Source: Chryseobacterium sp. JV274
GTDB taxonomy: Bacteria > Bacteroidota > Bacteroidia > Flavobacteriales > Weeksellaceae
Direction of reading: 5' to 3'
Assembly (NCBI RefSeq): GCF_903969135.1
Contig: NZ_LR824569.1
Location: 1,612,001 to 1,676,000 of the forward strand
DNA length: 64,000 nucleotides
Made by a program: the position numbers and the translations under genes
The notes under the pieces: model-generated
The model's input: the letters and a program-made list of their open reading frames with translations, nothing else
Told to the model about the DNA's origin: nothing
Database searches by the model: none
Part shown: positions 24,078 to 34,012 of the stretch, piece by piece
How positions within the stretch are numbered: the stretch's first letter is position 1
Layout of the letters: the number at the start of each line of letters is the position of its first letter

Positions 24078-26342
24078 ATGAACTATTCGGCAGAGCTAAA
24101 AAAATTTGTAACCAGCCAGTATGTATATTCTGCTATCAGAATTACATTAGCTACTGTTCTGCCTTGTTTAGTCCTCGCCCACTTCGGGCTTTTGAAGGAA
24201 TATTTTCTTTTCCCTCTAGGAACCAGCTTTGTAGCTCTTACAGATCAGCCCGGGCCTTTCATCAGAAGAAGGAATGCCCTTACTTTTGCAATCCTCTGTT
24301 TTGTTTTTGTCGCGCTCATCGCAAGTCTTGTGATGAATATCAAAATATTGGTAATCCTGGAAGTCATCGTATTTGGGATGTTTTTCTCCCTGATCGGAGT
24401 TTACGGTCAGAGATTGGCGGCAGTAGGTTCACTATCACTCGTTGTACTTGCCATTTTTATTGACGGTCATCTTACAGGAAGTAATATCTTTAAAAGTCTG
24501 CTGATCTTTGCTTCAGGCTGTATTTGGTTTTTGCTCATATTCCTTATTGTAACGACAATCCGTCCATATAAACTGGCAAGCCAGATGATTGGGGAAAATT
24601 ATCTTCAGCTGGCCGAGTTTTTAAAGATTAAAGCTAATTATTATCAGAAAAATCCGGATTTTAATAAACTGACCACTCAGGTTATTGCAAAACAGATTGC
24701 AATAAAAAACTTACAGGAAGACACCAGAGAAACTGTTTTTAAAACAAGAACTATTGTCAATGAATCTACAACAACCAGTCGTTTATTGATGCTGATGTTT
24801 TTGAATTCCATGGACCTTCATGAGAAGCTGATGACTTCCGAAAGCGATTATCAGAAGCTTCAGCAGAGTTTTGAGGACAGTATGATCCTTGTTAATATCC
24901 ATGATTATCTCAATCTTTTGGCAGAGGAGATCACCAATATCGGAATTGCCCTTCAAAGTGGTACCAGAGCAAAGCCGATGGTAAATCTGGAACAGGAATT
25001 AAAAAGTCTTAATTACAATTATTTCGAACTCAGAAATAAACAGCTTTCTCCTGATAATCTGGAAAATTTCATGATCCTGCGCCAGATCCTGATGCGTATC
25101 TATGAAATTACGAAAGAAATCAACGAGATCTATAAAGTATTTTCTCAGAATATAAAACTGGCAAAAAGTTTATCCACGGGATTAGACTTGAAAAAATTCA
25201 TGCCTAATGAGCCCAAACTCAATGCTAAGGTTTTAAGAAATAATATTTCGCTATCCTCTTCCCATTTCCGCCATGCGATAAGAATTACAACGGCTTTGCT
25301 GCTGGGGTATATTTTCTCGATGTTTGATGTTCTGGGACTGGGACATACGTATTGGATATTAATTACCATTACAGCCATTTTAAAACCAGCTTACTCCATC
25401 ACGAAACAGAGAAACCTGCTCCGTCTCTATGGCACAATTGCAGGGGCCAGCATTGCTTACGCCATTCTGCATTTTGTACATATTAACGGTGTTTTACTCG
25501 CTATTCTGCTTATCAGTATGATTATGTGTTTCAGTTTTCTGAAAGGACGTTATTTCTGGGCGGTATTATTCATGACAATTTATGTTTTCCTGAGTTTTAA
25601 TTTTTTAAATCCAGGGAAAGTCAATATCATTTTTAAAGATAGAATATTTGATACAGCGATTGCGGGAATCATTGCTTTTGTAGTATCTTATATAGTACTG
25701 CCAGTTTGGGAACATACCCAAAACCTGGATCTGATGAAGAAGTCTGCAGCAGACAACCTTATCTATTTTCAGAGTGTGATTTCCAAATTCTTACAGGGAA
25801 ATTTTGATCTTGAAGATTATAAGGTAAAGCGAAAAAATGCGATCATTTCTTTGGCCAACCTTTCTGACAATTTTCAGAGAATGATTTCGGATCCTAAAAA
25901 TCAGCAGAAAAAACTGGAAGTTGTTCATCAGTTTGTGGCAACATCACACCTGATCACAGCATATACCGCTTCTCTTTCTCAATATTCCAAGAGTAATGAA
26001 CAATATCCTGAAATAGATGCTGAAAGCTGGAGCCGGAAGATTGAAGCAGAAATGCAGCAAACTTCTGCCCTCCTCAACGGAAATGACATCAACGAAACCT
26101 TGAAAATGGAAAGCCGCCTTGAGCCGGAAGATTCTTCCATTGAAGATATGCTTCTGAAAAGAAAAACCGAGATTGAGGAAAATGACATTGTAGACAGAAG
26201 AGATCCAGATAAAATATCCCATTTAACGGAGCTTAAAAACATCCATGATATTCTGGAACTGATCTATGATGTAGCAAAAGAACAGAGAAAAGTAATCGAG
26301 AAGTACAAAAACGAGACAGATCCTACTCCTCCACAATCGTAA
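24078..26342 (+). CDS. FUSC/YccS-family membrane protein
   Basis: 754 residues in the two-half FUSC layout: an N-terminal set of six membrane spans (residues about 15-165), a 200-residue soluble helical part, a second cluster of spans starting with ALLLGYIFSMFDVLGLGHTY near residue 410, and a helical C-terminal domain. Members are outward exporters or integral membrane proteins similar to YccS and aromatic acid exporters; the substrate is unknown. The 3' end overlaps the convergent PPTase gene by 20 bases. Confidence 0.85.
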   Translation: MNYSAELKKFVTSQYVYSAIRITLATVLPCLVLAHFGLLKEYFLFPLGTSFVALTDQPGPFIRRRNALTFAILCFVFVALIASLVMNIKILVILEVIVFGMFFSLIGVYGQRLAAVGSLSLVVLAIFIDGHLTGSNIFKSLLIFASGCIWFLLIFLIVTTIRPYKLASQMIGENYLQLAEFLKIKANYYQKNPDFNKLTTQVIAKQIAIKNLQEDTRETVFKTRTIVNESTTTSRLLMLMFLNSMDLHEKLMTSESDYQKLQQSFEDSMILVNIHDYLNLLAEEITNIGIALQSGTRAKPMVNLEQELKSLNYNYFELRNKQLSPDNLENFMILRQILMRIYEITKEINEIYKVFSQNIKLAKSLSTGLDLKKFMPNEPKLNAKVLRNNISLSSSHFRHAIRITTALLLGYIFSMFDVLGLGHTYWILITITAILKPAYSITKQRNLLRLYGTIAGASIAYAILHFVHINGVLLAILLISMIMCFSFLKGRYFWAVLFMTIYVFLSFNFLNPGKVNIIFKDRIFDTAIAGIIAFVVSYIVLPVWEHTQNLDLMKKSAADNLIYFQSVISKFLQGNFDLEDYKVKRKNAIISLANLSDNFQRMISDPKNQQKKLEVVHQFVATSHLITAYTASLSQYSKSNEQYPEIDAESWSRKIEAEMQQTSALLNGNDINETLKMESRLEPEDSSIEDMLLKRKTEIEENDIVDRRDPDKISHLTELKNIHDILELIYDVAKEQRKVIEKYKNETDPTPPQS

Positions 26343-26937
26343 AGCAGTAGTCATCGAAAAACTCTACCCTGGCCTTGAATTCATCTGAAAACTGGTCGTC
26401 ATAGACACGGCAGCTTATTTTATGAAGATGCTTCAGCTCGAAAGGCTTCACCTCATAGTTTTTCTTTAAAGACCAATATTTTGAGTGGTGAATTTTATAC
26501 ATACTTTCTTTTACACTCCATATAATTGTATAAAAAGTATCTGCTTTATCTTCAGGAATAAAACCGCGCTCATTTTCATAGGTAAATTTATCGATCACCC
26601 TTAAAATCTTAGGATTGAACTTTTCTACATCAATCCCTATTTTATTTTTAGAAATGGCAATGGCAGCAAAGGGAAAAGAATGCGTAATGGAAATCTCTGC
26701 ATCGTTGGGAGAAAGAAAAGGCTCTCTTTCTTTATATAAAATCTTAGAATTGGGCTTTAATCCTTTCAGGAGCTTGCGTACCATCAGGACTTCCAATAAT
26801 TTTTTAGGATGATAATCTTTTACCTTCTCAGCATTTTCCGGTTCCAGAAGCTTATGGATATCCAATTCTTCACTTTCATCATACTTCCAAACAAGGATGG
26901 TGGCATTATCATCTGAAAAATCTCTGTAGAGTGGCAT
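26323..26937 (-). CDS. Sfp-type 4'-phosphopantetheinyl transferase
   Basis: 204 residues. Sfp family motifs are visible: SITHSFPFAAIAIS, GIDVEKF near residue 105 (Mg and CoA binding), and WSVKESMYKIHH (the WxxKEx3K motif). It attaches the phosphopantetheine arm to carrier proteins of fatty-acid, polyketide or non-ribosomal peptide synthesis. No such synthase lies in the window, so the partner is elsewhere; aryl-polyene/flexirubin-type systems are a possible use, which is speculation. Confidence 0.88.
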   Translation of the reverse strand: MPLYRDFSDDNATILVWKYDESEELDIHKLLEPENAEKVKDYHPKKLLEVLMVRKLLKGLKPNSKILYKEREPFLSPNDAEISITHSFPFAAIAISKNKIGIDVEKFNPKILRVIDKFTYENERGFIPEDKADTFYTIIWSVKESMYKIHHSKYWSLKKNYEVKPFELKHLHKISCRVYDDQFSDEFKARVEFFDDYCFTIVEE

Positions 26938-26966
26938 TCTTTTTTATATGAGACAAAAATACTAAA

Positions 26967-27120
26967 AAAAGCTTGAAGCTGGGAGCTGGAGAATGGAAGT
27001 TACTATTTGTTATAAAAATAATTTGTAAACCAGATAAAAGAAATTGTCGATAAAAAACAAACTCTTTGTTTCCTTAATATTTATAAACCTCCAGCTTCCC
27101 GCTCCCAACATCCAGCTTAA
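26967..27120. repeat. GGAAGCTGGAAG inverted-repeat element, copy B
   Basis: The left arm GAAGCTGGGAGCTGGAG (about 26975) is followed by GGAAGTTACTA; the right arm holds CTCCAGCTTCCCGCTCCC (27090) in opposite orientation. It fills the gap between hugZ-like and PPTase genes and is close to copy A in design and length. Confidence 0.65.
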
Positions 27121-27639
27121 TTATTTAGATTGATGATTCACATCATTTCTATGCTCTACAATTTCAAGATTTGCATCTACAAAATAGGCGCTTCCGAATC
27201 CGTTTACATAAGATCCCTTTACAGGCTGCAAGGCAATTAAAATAAAATCTCCCATTTCAGAAATGACATCCACTACTTTACCATGAGTCTCTTTAAGTTG
27301 GGCAACTACAGTATTCCATACTTCAGAATCTCTTTCAATCTGAGACGCTCCTGCTTCAATAGTCAGCCTTTCACGGGCATAGATCTGCTTCGTTGCTGAT
27401 TCATCTTCAATAAACATGATGGATGTTTTTCTTCCGTCAGCAAGGTTTTTAGTATGTTTTGCCATGAAAGATACCAGGATATAAAATGTATGCTCTACTT
27501 GAACAAAAGGAGCATAGCTTGAATTGGGATTCCCTTCTGCATCTACAGTAGCCAGAATAATACTTTTTGAAGCATTGATGAGTTCCTGTACTTTTGGAGC
27601 AACAGGTTTGATTTTCTTTTCTGTATGGGTATGGTTCAT
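27121..27639 (-). CDS. HugZ/HutZ-like pyridoxamine-phosphate-oxidase-fold protein
   Basis: 172 residues. The split-barrel fold is suggested by SIILATVDAEGNPNSSYAPF near residue 28, a KHTKNLADGRKTSIMFIED segment and a long beta core; these match the HugZ family of heme-degrading or heme-handling proteins and general FMN-binding enzymes. Function in heme iron use is likely but not certain. It has its own promoter region opposite ahcY. Confidence 0.72.
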   Translation of the reverse strand: MNHTHTEKKIKPVAPKVQELINASKSIILATVDAEGNPNSSYAPFVQVEHTFYILVSFMAKHTKNLADGRKTSIMFIEDESATKQIYARERLTIEAGASQIERDSEVWNTVVAQLKETHGKVVDVISEMGDFILIALQPVKGSYVNGFGSAYFVDANLEIVEHRNDVNHQSK

Positions 27640-27758
27640 AATATATTTATTTATCAGTTAAAATTAATTATTTATATTAAGACTAAATAATATTAATTCA
27701 TGTTTAATCTCATAAAACTGAACTTGATCTGCCGTTTTTATATCTTAATTATTAATCG

Positions 27759-27766
27759 TAATTTTG
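27759..27766 (+). promoter_or_regulatory. -7 box TAATTTTG for ahcY
   Basis: TAATTTTG lies 39 bases before the ahcY ATG. No TTG at the usual spacing; a housekeeping gene with a short AT-rich leader. Confidence 0.45.
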
Positions 27767-27805
27767 CCTTTCGTAATCAATTGAATTTAAAATTATTCAT
27801 TACAT

Positions 27806-29119
27806 ATGAGTACTACAACACAATACGTTCCTTATAAAGTTAAGGATATCTCCCTTGCAGAATGGGGTAGAAAAGAAATTACCCTTGCAGAAGCAGAAAT
27901 GCCTGGTTTGATGTCTATCCGTGAAGAATACGGACCATCTCAGCCACTGAAAGGAGCAAGAATCGCAGGATGTCTTCACATGACAATCCAGACGGCTGTG
28001 CTTATCGAGACATTGGTAGCTTTAGGAGCTGAAGTTACCTGGTCATCTTGTAATATTTTCTCTACACAGGATCACGCTGCTGCTGCTATTGCTGCTGCTG
28101 GAATTCCGGTGTATGCCTGGAAAGGTTTAAATGAAGAAGAATTTGACTGGTGTATTGAGCAGACTTTATTCTTTGGTGAAGACAGAAAGCCATTAAACAT
28201 GATTTTGGATGATGGTGGAGATTTAACAAACATGGTTTTTGATAAATACCCTGAATTCACAAAAGATATCAAAGGTCTTTCTGAAGAAACCACTACAGGT
28301 GTTCACAGACTGTACGAAAGAATGAAGAACGGAACTTTAGTAATGCCTGCAATCAACGTAAACGATTCAGTAACTAAATCTAAATTCGACAACAAATACG
28401 GATGTAAAGAATCTGCTGTAGATGCAGTAAGAAGAGCTACAGACGTAATGTTGGCCGGAAAAAGAGTGGTAGTTTGCGGATACGGAGATGTTGGTAAAGG
28501 TACTGCAGCTTCATTCAGAGGAGCTGGTTCTATCGTTACTGTTACTGAAATTGACCCAATCTGTGCGCTTCAGGCTGCTATGGACGGGTATGAAGTAAAA
28601 AGATTAGACACTGTAGTAGACAACGCTGATATCATCATCACTACAACAGGTAACTTCAATATCGTAAGAGGAGAACACTTCCTTAAAATGAAAGATAAAG
28701 CTATCGTTTGTAACATTGGACACTTCGATAACGAAATCGATATGGCTTGGTTAAACAAAAACTATGGTCAGACTAAATCTGAAGTGAAACCTCAGGTTGA
28801 TATTTATACTATTGAAGGAAAAGAAGTGATCATCCTTGCAGAAGGTAGATTGGTAAACTTAGGATGTGCTACTGGCCACCCAAGTTTCGTAATGTCTAAC
28901 TCTTTCTCTAACCAGACTTTGGCTCAGATCGAATTATGGAACAACTCTGCAGCTTATGGTAATGAAGTATATATGCTTCCTAAGCACCTGGATGAAAAAG
29001 TAGCAGCTTTACACCTTAAGAAATTAAGCGTAGAACTTGAAACTCTTTCTCCTGAGCAGGCTGAATATATCGGTGTAGATGTAAAAGGGCCATTCAAGCC
29101 TGAATACTACAGATACTAA
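27806..29119 (+). CDS. ahcY: Adenosylhomocysteinase
   Basis: 437 residues, full length. The signature blocks are all present: substrate-binding [13 protein letters not shown], the [11 protein letters not shown]-binding loop, [10 protein letters not shown], and the conserved end FKPEYYRY. The enzyme reversibly splits S-adenosylhomocysteine into adenosine and homocysteine, keeping methylation going. Single-gene transcription unit with a terminator at 29142. Confidence 0.98.
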   Translation: MSTTTQYVPYKVKDISLAEWGRKEITLAEAEMPGLMSIREEYGPSQPLKGARIAGCLHMTIQTAVLIETLVALGAEVTWSSCNIFSTQDHAAAAIAAAGIPVYAWKGLNEEEFDWCIEQTLFFGEDRKPLNMILDDGGDLTNMVFDKYPEFTKDIKGLSEETTTGVHRLYERMKNGTLVMPAINVNDSVTKSKFDNKYGCKESAVDAVRRATDVMLAGKRVVVCGYGDVGKGTAASFRGAGSIVTVTEIDPICALQAAMDGYEVKRLDTVVDNADIIITTTGNFNIVRGEHFLKMKDKAIVCNIGHFDNEIDMAWLNKNYGQTKSEVKPQVDIYTIEGKEVIILAEGRLVNLGCATGHPSFVMSNSFSNQTLAQIELWNNSAAYGNEVYMLPKHLDEKVAALHLKKLSVELETLSPEQAEYIGVDVKGPFKPEYYRY

Positions 29120-29141
29120 GATTTAAATAAAACATGATATG

Positions 29142-29174
29142 ATCCCATTATTTCTAAGATAGTGGGATTTTTTA
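29142..29174 (+). terminator. Terminator after ahcY
   Basis: ATCCCATTA / TAGTGGGAT stem with TTTTTTA tail, 23 bases after the stop. Confidence 0.75.
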
Positions 29175-29222
29175 TGGAGTGCCGCAGGGCAATTCCTTAT
29201 TTTTGTCAACTAAAAAAATAAC

Positions 29223-30020
29223 ATGAAAAACTACTTATTTCTGGGAATGATGAGCGCTGTTGTATTCCTTAACAGCTGCAGCGGCAATGATGATAATGAG
29301 GGAACCAATAATCCTTCCGAACCAAAAATGTTATTAAGTAAAATCACTACAGTTTACTATGATAATCCATCACAGCCTCAAACCAGCGTAGAAACCCTTG
29401 AATACAATAGTCAGGGACAGCTTATAAAAACTTCGTCTGCCTATGGAACTTCCACATTTGAATACAATAACGGGAAACCTGTAAAGATAAATCATTATAA
29501 TACCAACCAGACACTGGAATACTATTCTGCTTTTAATTATAACGGAGATCAGCTGGCAAGCGTTAAAGCAATCTACAACACTCATCCGGATTACAACAGA
29601 ACGATTACCTATAATTATAATACCAACGGACAGGTGATCTCTACATCTCTTTGCCAGTCGCCAGACTGTTCCAATCCCATCGTTGATACGTATGCTTATA
29701 ATGGGAACAATATTTCATCAGAGATTTCAGAGGGTGGAGGATCCAGCACTAAAGTTGTGTATTCCTACGATGATAAACTGAACCCATATATCAATCTCAA
29801 TAAGTATATTAGAATTATGATGGGCAGAGCTATTGTGATGAGCCCCAATAATTATCTGATAGAAAAGGTAAGCTACAAAAGTAACGGGACCTGGATACAA
29901 AACCAAACCAGAACCTCTACGATAGAATACAACAGCGCCGGTTTACCTACTCAGGTAGTCTCAAAAGAAGCCAACGGAAACCTTTCAGCTCAGTATAATT
30001 ACGAATATATCACTCAATAA
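29223..30020 (+). CDS. Lipoprotein with YD-like repeats
   Basis: 265 residues, lipoprotein signal with Cys19 in FLNSCSGND, then tandem beta hairpins reading LEYNSQGQLIKTS, FEYNNGKPVK and NYNGDQLASVKA, similar to RHS/YD-repeat surface proteins of Bacteroidetes. It is likely anchored in the outer membrane, function unknown. A terminator lies at 30027. Confidence 0.65.
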   Translation: MKNYLFLGMMSAVVFLNSCSGNDDNEGTNNPSEPKMLLSKITTVYYDNPSQPQTSVETLEYNSQGQLIKTSSAYGTSTFEYNNGKPVKINHYNTNQTLEYYSAFNYNGDQLASVKAIYNTHPDYNRTITYNYNTNGQVISTSLCQSPDCSNPIVDTYAYNGNNISSEISEGGGSSTKVVYSYDDKLNPYINLNKYIRIMMGRAIVMSPNNYLIEKVSYKSNGTWIQNQTRTSTIEYNSAGLPTQVVSKEANGNLSAQYNYEYITQ

Positions 30021-30026
30021 TAACAG

Positions 30027-30051
30027 ACTCTCCAATTTTGGGGAGTTTTTT
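30027..30051 (+). terminator. Terminator after the YD-repeat lipoprotein
   Basis: ACTCTCC / GGGGAGT stem followed by TTTTTTTA. Confidence 0.75.
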
Positions 30052-30408
30052 TATGAGCTGATCCCGCTATCCGCTCATACTCCTCACGCCAGCACTGTCA
30101 CCCTGAGCGAAGCCGAAGGGTCTCAACGCAAATTCCGGGGTAACCGCTGCTATCGGGGCTAGGGGAAAATTTTGAATTATAGATTATGAACTATGAATTT
30201 GGAGGTATTCTATACATATTCAATAAGAACGGACTATAATCCTGAGCTTAGACGAAGGGAATCCGTTTTTATAATAAAATCAACCGGCTTTAGCCAAAAC
30301 TTAAAATCCATGAATATAACAATCCGTATTTTTCCCATATTTCCCCTCTGCTAGAGCTCTATTTATAAAAAATGAATATCTTAGCCCTCTTAAATAAAAC
30401 ATTAAACT
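30052..30408. repeat. Gene-free stretch with dispersed repeats
   Basis: No gene is seen. The stretch holds two degenerate copies of a CCTGAGCGAAG-GAAGGG motif (30098-30123 and 30239-30264), a GGCTTTAGCC palindrome (30286-30295) like those at 42594 and 42630, and AT-rich filler. It looks like a hot spot of dispersed intergenic repeats upstream of the YiaA/B gene. Confidence 0.55.
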
Positions 30409-30801
30409 ATGAAAAAACAAAGAGTATCGAATGCATTCGTCGCTGCATCATGGGTAGCATTGGGAGCAGGAATGATTGGTTTCATCGTCGGTCTTGCAAG
30501 AGCTGAAATGCTGCTGAATGAAAAAGGATATTATTTTACTATTCTTCTTTATGGCCTATTTGCCGTTGTTTCTCTACAAAAAGCAGTACGTGACAGGTTA
30601 GAAAATATTCAGGTAACAGACATTTATTACGGGATCTGCTGGTTTGCTACATTATCATCTATTGTATTGCTGGCCATTGGACTTTGGAACGCCACTATTC
30701 TTCCGAGTGAAAAAGGTTTTTATGCCTTTGCCTTTCTGCTCGCTCTCTTCGGAGCCATCGCAGTCCAGAAAAATACACGTGACAATATGCTTCAGGAATA
30801 A
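30409..30801 (+). CDS. YiaA/YiaB-family inner-membrane protein
   Basis: 130 residues with four membrane spans arranged as two similar halves (FVAASWVALGAGMIGFIVGL with LYGLFAVVSLQKAVRDR, and YGICWFATLSSIVLLAIGL with ALFGAIAVQKNTRDN), matching the doubled YiaA/B two-helix domain. Function of the family is unknown. A terminator follows at 30805. Confidence 0.82.
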   Translation: MKKQRVSNAFVAASWVALGAGMIGFIVGLARAEMLLNEKGYYFTILLYGLFAVVSLQKAVRDRLENIQVTDIYYGICWFATLSSIVLLAIGLWNATILPSEKGFYAFAFLLALFGAIAVQKNTRDNMLQE

Positions 30802-30804
30802 AAT

Positions 30805-30831
30805 AAAACTCTCCAAAACGGAGAGTTTTTT
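30805..30831 (+). terminator. Terminator after the YiaA/B gene
   Basis: AAACTCTCC / GGAGAGTTT stem with an AAAAC loop and TTTTTTA tail, just after the stop. Confidence 0.8.
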
Positions 30832-30984
30832 ATTTGATCAAAATAAAAAATACTTAAAACATTAACGAATAATATTACTAATATTTTAAAATTTCTGTAT
30901 ATTTATATCATAAAATAGAGATATAATTAAAAATATTCACTCATTTCTATTTTCACCTTAAAACTAATACCATAAACTATAATC

Positions 30985-32307
30985 ATGATTTTAAAAAAAA
31001 TCTCGTTACTCATTTTCCTATTGTTGATACTCACAATAAAAGCACAAAATGAGTTCATCACCATTTGGAAACCCCAAAATGCACAGCTCATTAAATTTCC
31101 CGGCCGAGGAACTAACTTCCAGGTGTCATGGGAAGAGGTAGGATATCCGCAACATACCGGAACAATGCACAATGTAACCTCAACTACTGAATTTACTATC
31201 AACTTAGGAACACCATTAAATCCATCTTCTGCCCAGGCCAGCTACAGAATCAAAATTAGTGACGGAACCGGCAGCTTTGATCAGGTGAGGTTTTTTGATA
31301 ATACAATAATTCCCACTTATAATGCCCCTGACCGCACGAAAATCACACAAATTACTCAATGGGGAAATATAAAATGGAAAAGCTTTGACAATGCTTTTGT
31401 ATTCTGCGACTATATGGATGTGACAGCTACTGATGTACCAGACCTCAGTATGGTAACCAGTTTGCGTCAGATGTTTTATTTATGTACTTCATTACTCGGC
31501 AATCCTTCTTTCAATACATGGAACACCTCTACAATTACAGATATGTATTATATGTTTGGTGATGATTATCTCTTTAACCAACCATTGGGAAACTGGGATA
31601 CTTCCAATGTTACAGATATGTCATATATGTTTGACAATACAGCATTCAACCAGCCTTTGGGAAAATGGAATACCGCAAAAGTTACCACCATGGAGCATAT
31701 GTTCCATACTGCTCACAACTTCAATCAGGATATTCAAAACTGGAATACAGGAAATGTCACTAATATGAATGAAATGTTCCATGACACCGCTTTTAACCAA
31801 AATATTGGAAGATGGAATCTAAGTTCATTAACAACCGCTACCGGTATGTTTCTCAACTCTGCTATGAGCTGCCTGAATTATGATAAAACCCTTTACGGAT
31901 GGAGTCAAAGCTCATCAACACCTGCTAATATTAATCTATCAAATGCATCACCATTGGTCTATTCTCATGCTGATGCTGTAGCTGCAAGAAATTATTTAAT
32001 CAATAATAAAGGCTGGACGATATCCGGTGATGTTTACAATGGACTCTGCAATCAAACACTTTCAACTTCTGAAACGGCAACCATCAATACAGCTTCCATT
32101 TATCCCAATCCTGTAAAAGATCATATTTATCTGAAAAACATTCCGAAGCCGGAAAGTTATATTATAACTGATATGAGTGGAAGAACTGTTGCCAAAGACA
32201 ATCTGAAACATGAAGAAATTACTGTCAGACTTTTGTCTCCGGGAAATTATATTCTGCAGGTCTTGACAGAGAATAAGATTCATTCATTTCCATTCATTAA
32301 ACAATAA
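30985..32307 (+). CDS. BspA-type DUF285-repeat surface protein with T9SS tail, paralogue 1
   Basis: 440 residues. Signal peptide (LIFLLLILTIKAQ), an N-terminal region opening EFITIWKPQN shared with the two following genes, then about five BspA/DUF285 repeats with the core FNQPLGNWDTSNVTDMSYMF, and a type A sorting domain (IYPNPVKDHIYL, MSGRTVAKD, SPGNYILQVL). Expected export by T9SS with PorU removing the tail. BspA-like proteins often bind host or matrix proteins; the ligand is unknown. Confidence 0.9.
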   Translation: MILKKISLLIFLLLILTIKAQNEFITIWKPQNAQLIKFPGRGTNFQVSWEEVGYPQHTGTMHNVTSTTEFTINLGTPLNPSSAQASYRIKISDGTGSFDQVRFFDNTIIPTYNAPDRTKITQITQWGNIKWKSFDNAFVFCDYMDVTATDVPDLSMVTSLRQMFYLCTSLLGNPSFNTWNTSTITDMYYMFGDDYLFNQPLGNWDTSNVTDMSYMFDNTAFNQPLGKWNTAKVTTMEHMFHTAHNFNQDIQNWNTGNVTNMNEMFHDTAFNQNIGRWNLSSLTTATGMFLNSAMSCLNYDKTLYGWSQSSSTPANINLSNASPLVYSHADAVAARNYLINNKGWTISGDVYNGLCNQTLSTSETATINTASIYPNPVKDHIYLKNIPKPESYIITDMSGRTVAKDNLKHEEITVRLLSPGNYILQVLTENKIHSFPFIKQ

Positions 32308-32330
32308 CCTAATACCATAAAACGATAATC

Positions 32331-34004
32331 ATGATTTTAAAAAAAATTCCAACACTCATTTTTCTTTTGCTGATATTCCTGGTAAAGGCACAAAATGAAT
32401 TTATCACGGTATGGAAACCCAGTCTTACCCCGCCTTCCTATCCTTATGCAGGAATTCCTGTTAACTCAAATAATAATCAAATCTGGTTTCCAGGAAGAGG
32501 AACAAACTATAAAATCTATTGGGAAGAAATAGGCTATCCTTCACACAATGCGACCTTAACGAATGTAACTTCTGCTTATCAGACCCTGATCGATTTCGGA
32601 GTTCCGCACAACCCCAATCCATCAGATGCCACTTACCGGTTAAAAGTAAGTAATGGAAACGGAAATTTTCACCAGATAAGATTTGCTGACTGGGACATAT
32701 TTAATGACAACGGAATTGTAGGAGATGTTCATAAAATACAATTGATAGAACAATGGGGAAATATTCAGTGGTCTTCTATGGAACAGGCATTTCAGGCATG
32801 CAAAATTTTAGATTTTACCGCCACAGACATTCCTGATCTGAAGGAGGTAACTGATTTGTCTTACATGTTTTCAGGTTGTTATGGCTTAGTGGGAAATCCT
32901 ACTATAAATAACTGGAATACATCCAATGTAACTACATTACTTGGAACATTTACAGGATGTTTCGTTTTTAATCAGCCGGTTGGAAACTGGAACACTTCCA
33001 ATGTAACCATAATGGCTATCACGTTCAATGTAGCTAAACTTTTCAATCAACCATTAGATAACTGGGATACTTCTAAAGTAACTTCTACTACGGCTATGTT
33101 TAATGGAGCCGCTGAATTCAACCGCCCTATTGGAAACTGGGATATGTCTAATAATCTTGATTCAGAGTTTATGTTTTCCGGGGCTACGAAATTTAATTAT
33201 CCCCTTAAAGACTGGAATACTTCAAAAATCATAGAAATGAATCATATGTTTAATGGTGCAAAAGCTTTCAATCAGGATATATCTATGTGGAATACAAGCA
33301 GTGTCACCATTATGAATGGTATGTTTTATAATGCTGAGAATTTTAACAGCAATATTTCCAATTGGGATACCAGAAAAGTAGAATGGATGCAGGACATGTT
33401 CAACGGAGCAAAAAGCTTCAATCAGGATATAGGAAAATGGAATGTCAGTTTAGTAAAAAGTATGAACAGCATGTTCAACAATGCCATTGCTTTCAACCAG
33501 AACCTGGGAAAATGGAATCTCAGTTCATTATTGTACGCTTCCAATATGTTCAAAAATTCTGCGCTGAACTGCCAGAATTATGACAGCACGCTGTATGGCT
33601 GGAGCCTGAATCCTTCAACACCAAATGACATTAGCCTAACCTCAATTTCTCCTCTTACTTATTCCCATAATGCAGCAGTAACTGCGAGAAACAATCTGAT
33701 TAACAATAAAGGCTGGGCAATCAGTGGAGATACATATAACGGAGAATGTCAATCCTTCCTTGGAACTTCTGATGTAAAGATAAAAGGTGAAATCAATATC
33801 TACCCAAATCCTGCCACAGACATTATTTATGTAAAAAATTCCAATGCTAAAGACTTTAAAATTATTGACGCGAGCGGAAGAATCGTTTCAAGTGGAGATC
33901 TGGTGAGTGAGCAGATCAATATTCAAGCTTTAATTCCAGGGAATTATATTTTACAGCTTTATTCAAAAGAGAATATCCGGAATTTAAAATTCATAAAGAA
34001 ATAA
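32331..34004 (+). CDS. BspA-type DUF285-repeat surface protein with T9SS tail, paralogue 2
   Basis: 557 residues, the longest of the three. Same order: signal peptide (LIFLLLIFLVKAQ), EFITVWKPSL-type N-domain, about nine DUF285 repeats, and a sorting tail (IYPNPATDIIYV, ASGRIVSSGD, IPGNYILQLY). The extra repeats compared with paralogue 1 suggest growth by unequal recombination of repeat units. It starts 23 bases after paralogue 1 and reads from the same transcript. Confidence 0.9.
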   Translation: MILKKIPTLIFLLLIFLVKAQNEFITVWKPSLTPPSYPYAGIPVNSNNNQIWFPGRGTNYKIYWEEIGYPSHNATLTNVTSAYQTLIDFGVPHNPNPSDATYRLKVSNGNGNFHQIRFADWDIFNDNGIVGDVHKIQLIEQWGNIQWSSMEQAFQACKILDFTATDIPDLKEVTDLSYMFSGCYGLVGNPTINNWNTSNVTTLLGTFTGCFVFNQPVGNWNTSNVTIMAITFNVAKLFNQPLDNWDTSKVTSTTAMFNGAAEFNRPIGNWDMSNNLDSEFMFSGATKFNYPLKDWNTSKIIEMNHMFNGAKAFNQDISMWNTSSVTIMNGMFYNAENFNSNISNWDTRKVEWMQDMFNGAKSFNQDIGKWNVSLVKSMNSMFNNAIAFNQNLGKWNLSSLLYASNMFKNSALNCQNYDSTLYGWSLNPSTPNDISLTSISPLTYSHNAAVTARNNLINNKGWAISGDTYNGECQSFLGTSDVKIKGEINIYPNPATDIIYVKNSNAKDFKIIDASGRIVSSGDLVSEQINIQALIPGNYILQLYSKENIRNLKFIKK

Positions 34005-34012
34005 CACTGAAC

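Noticed and set aside
31500..33560. CRISPR-like regular repetition
   Set aside because: The repeated units are in-frame DUF285 coding repeats with drifting sequence, not identical repeats with unique spacers. No CRISPR array or cas gene is seen elsewhere.
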